Below, piece after piece: positions 5,530 to 5,602 of a DNA stretch of 5,602 bases. The stretch is from NCBI GenBank assembly GCA_021772695.1, contig JAJFLL010000283.1, positions 1 to 5,602 on the forward strand, in the 5' to 3' direction. The translations under genes and the position numbers were made by a program. This DNA comes from Deltaproteobacteria bacterium. GTDB taxonomy: Bacteria; UBA10199; DSSB01. The notes beneath the pieces are model-generated. The model ran no database searches and was not told the DNA's origin. It was given only the letters and a program-made list of their open reading frames with translations. How positions within the stretch are numbered: the first letter of the stretch is position 1; every line of letters starts with the position of its first letter.

Positions 5530-5602
5530 GGGTGGCCGGGCGGGGGCCCCCCGCCGCCCGCAGCTTGCGAGGACGGTGGGGGTGCAGACCGGACAGGACC
5601 CG
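5530..5602. other. GC-rich right edge with a strong hairpin; coding status unclear
   Basis: 60 of these 73 bases are G or C (82%), against 9 of 51 (18%) in 5479-5529. CGGGCGG (5537-5543) pairs with CCGCCCG (5554-5560) and three more GC pairs continue inward past one bulged G, leaving a CCC loop. Two readings stay open to the edge. On the plus strand, ATG 5504 begins MKTTLNNRTGGRAG, with AAGG three bases upstream. On the minus strand, a Pro/Gly-rich tail stops at 5513-5511. Neither resembles a protein I know, and extreme GC content makes open frames uninformative. Confidence 0.4.

Overview
The window looks like a chromosomal housekeeping stretch from a Gram-negative (diderm) bacterium of roughly 50% GC. 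Four observations support this. The genes use strong AAGGAG/GGAGG ribosome binding sites. The SRP RNA is the small 4.5S-type. There is a gene for hopanoid side-chain synthesis (HpnH). One gene is preceded by a near-perfect sigma-54 promoter. The combination fits a deltaproteobacterium-like or related lineage, but nothing here fixes the taxon. I see no insertion sequence, CRISPR array, tRNA or phage gene.

Layout from left to right. (1) A minus-strand gene runs off the left edge (start at 416). It encodes an unrecognised Trp/Gln/Gly-rich protein without a signal peptide and is served by a sigma-54 promoter at 466-481. (2) The divergent intergenic region, 417-718, contains a 23% GC tract and then an inverted-repeat leader. 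(3) A plus-strand pair follows: a small metallo-beta-lactamase (MBL)-fold protein that has lost nearly all its metal ligands (719-1321), and 39 bases later a complete RNase Z gene (rnz, TTG start, 1361-2275). (4) On the minus strand lies hpnH (2284-3312), a radical SAM adenosyl-hopene transferase, convergent with rnz across only 8 bases. (5) Upstream of hpnH is a structured 209-base gap, then a minus-strand gene for an exported von Willebrand A (VWA) domain protein of the YfbK type (3522-5225). (6) The plus-strand SRP RNA gene (ffs, 5378-5478) follows, ending in a T-run terminator. The right edge then switches abruptly from about 18% to about 82% GC around a strong hairpin.

The genes do not form one pathway. 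RNase Z (tRNA 3' processing) and SRP RNA (membrane-protein targeting) are core RNA functions. HpnH makes the extended hopanoid side chain that ends up in membranes. The VWA protein probably acts in the periplasm. The least explained parts are the sigma-54-driven Trp-rich protein, the ligand-less MBL protein coupled to RNase Z, and the GC-rich right edge. I found no convincing complete new system.
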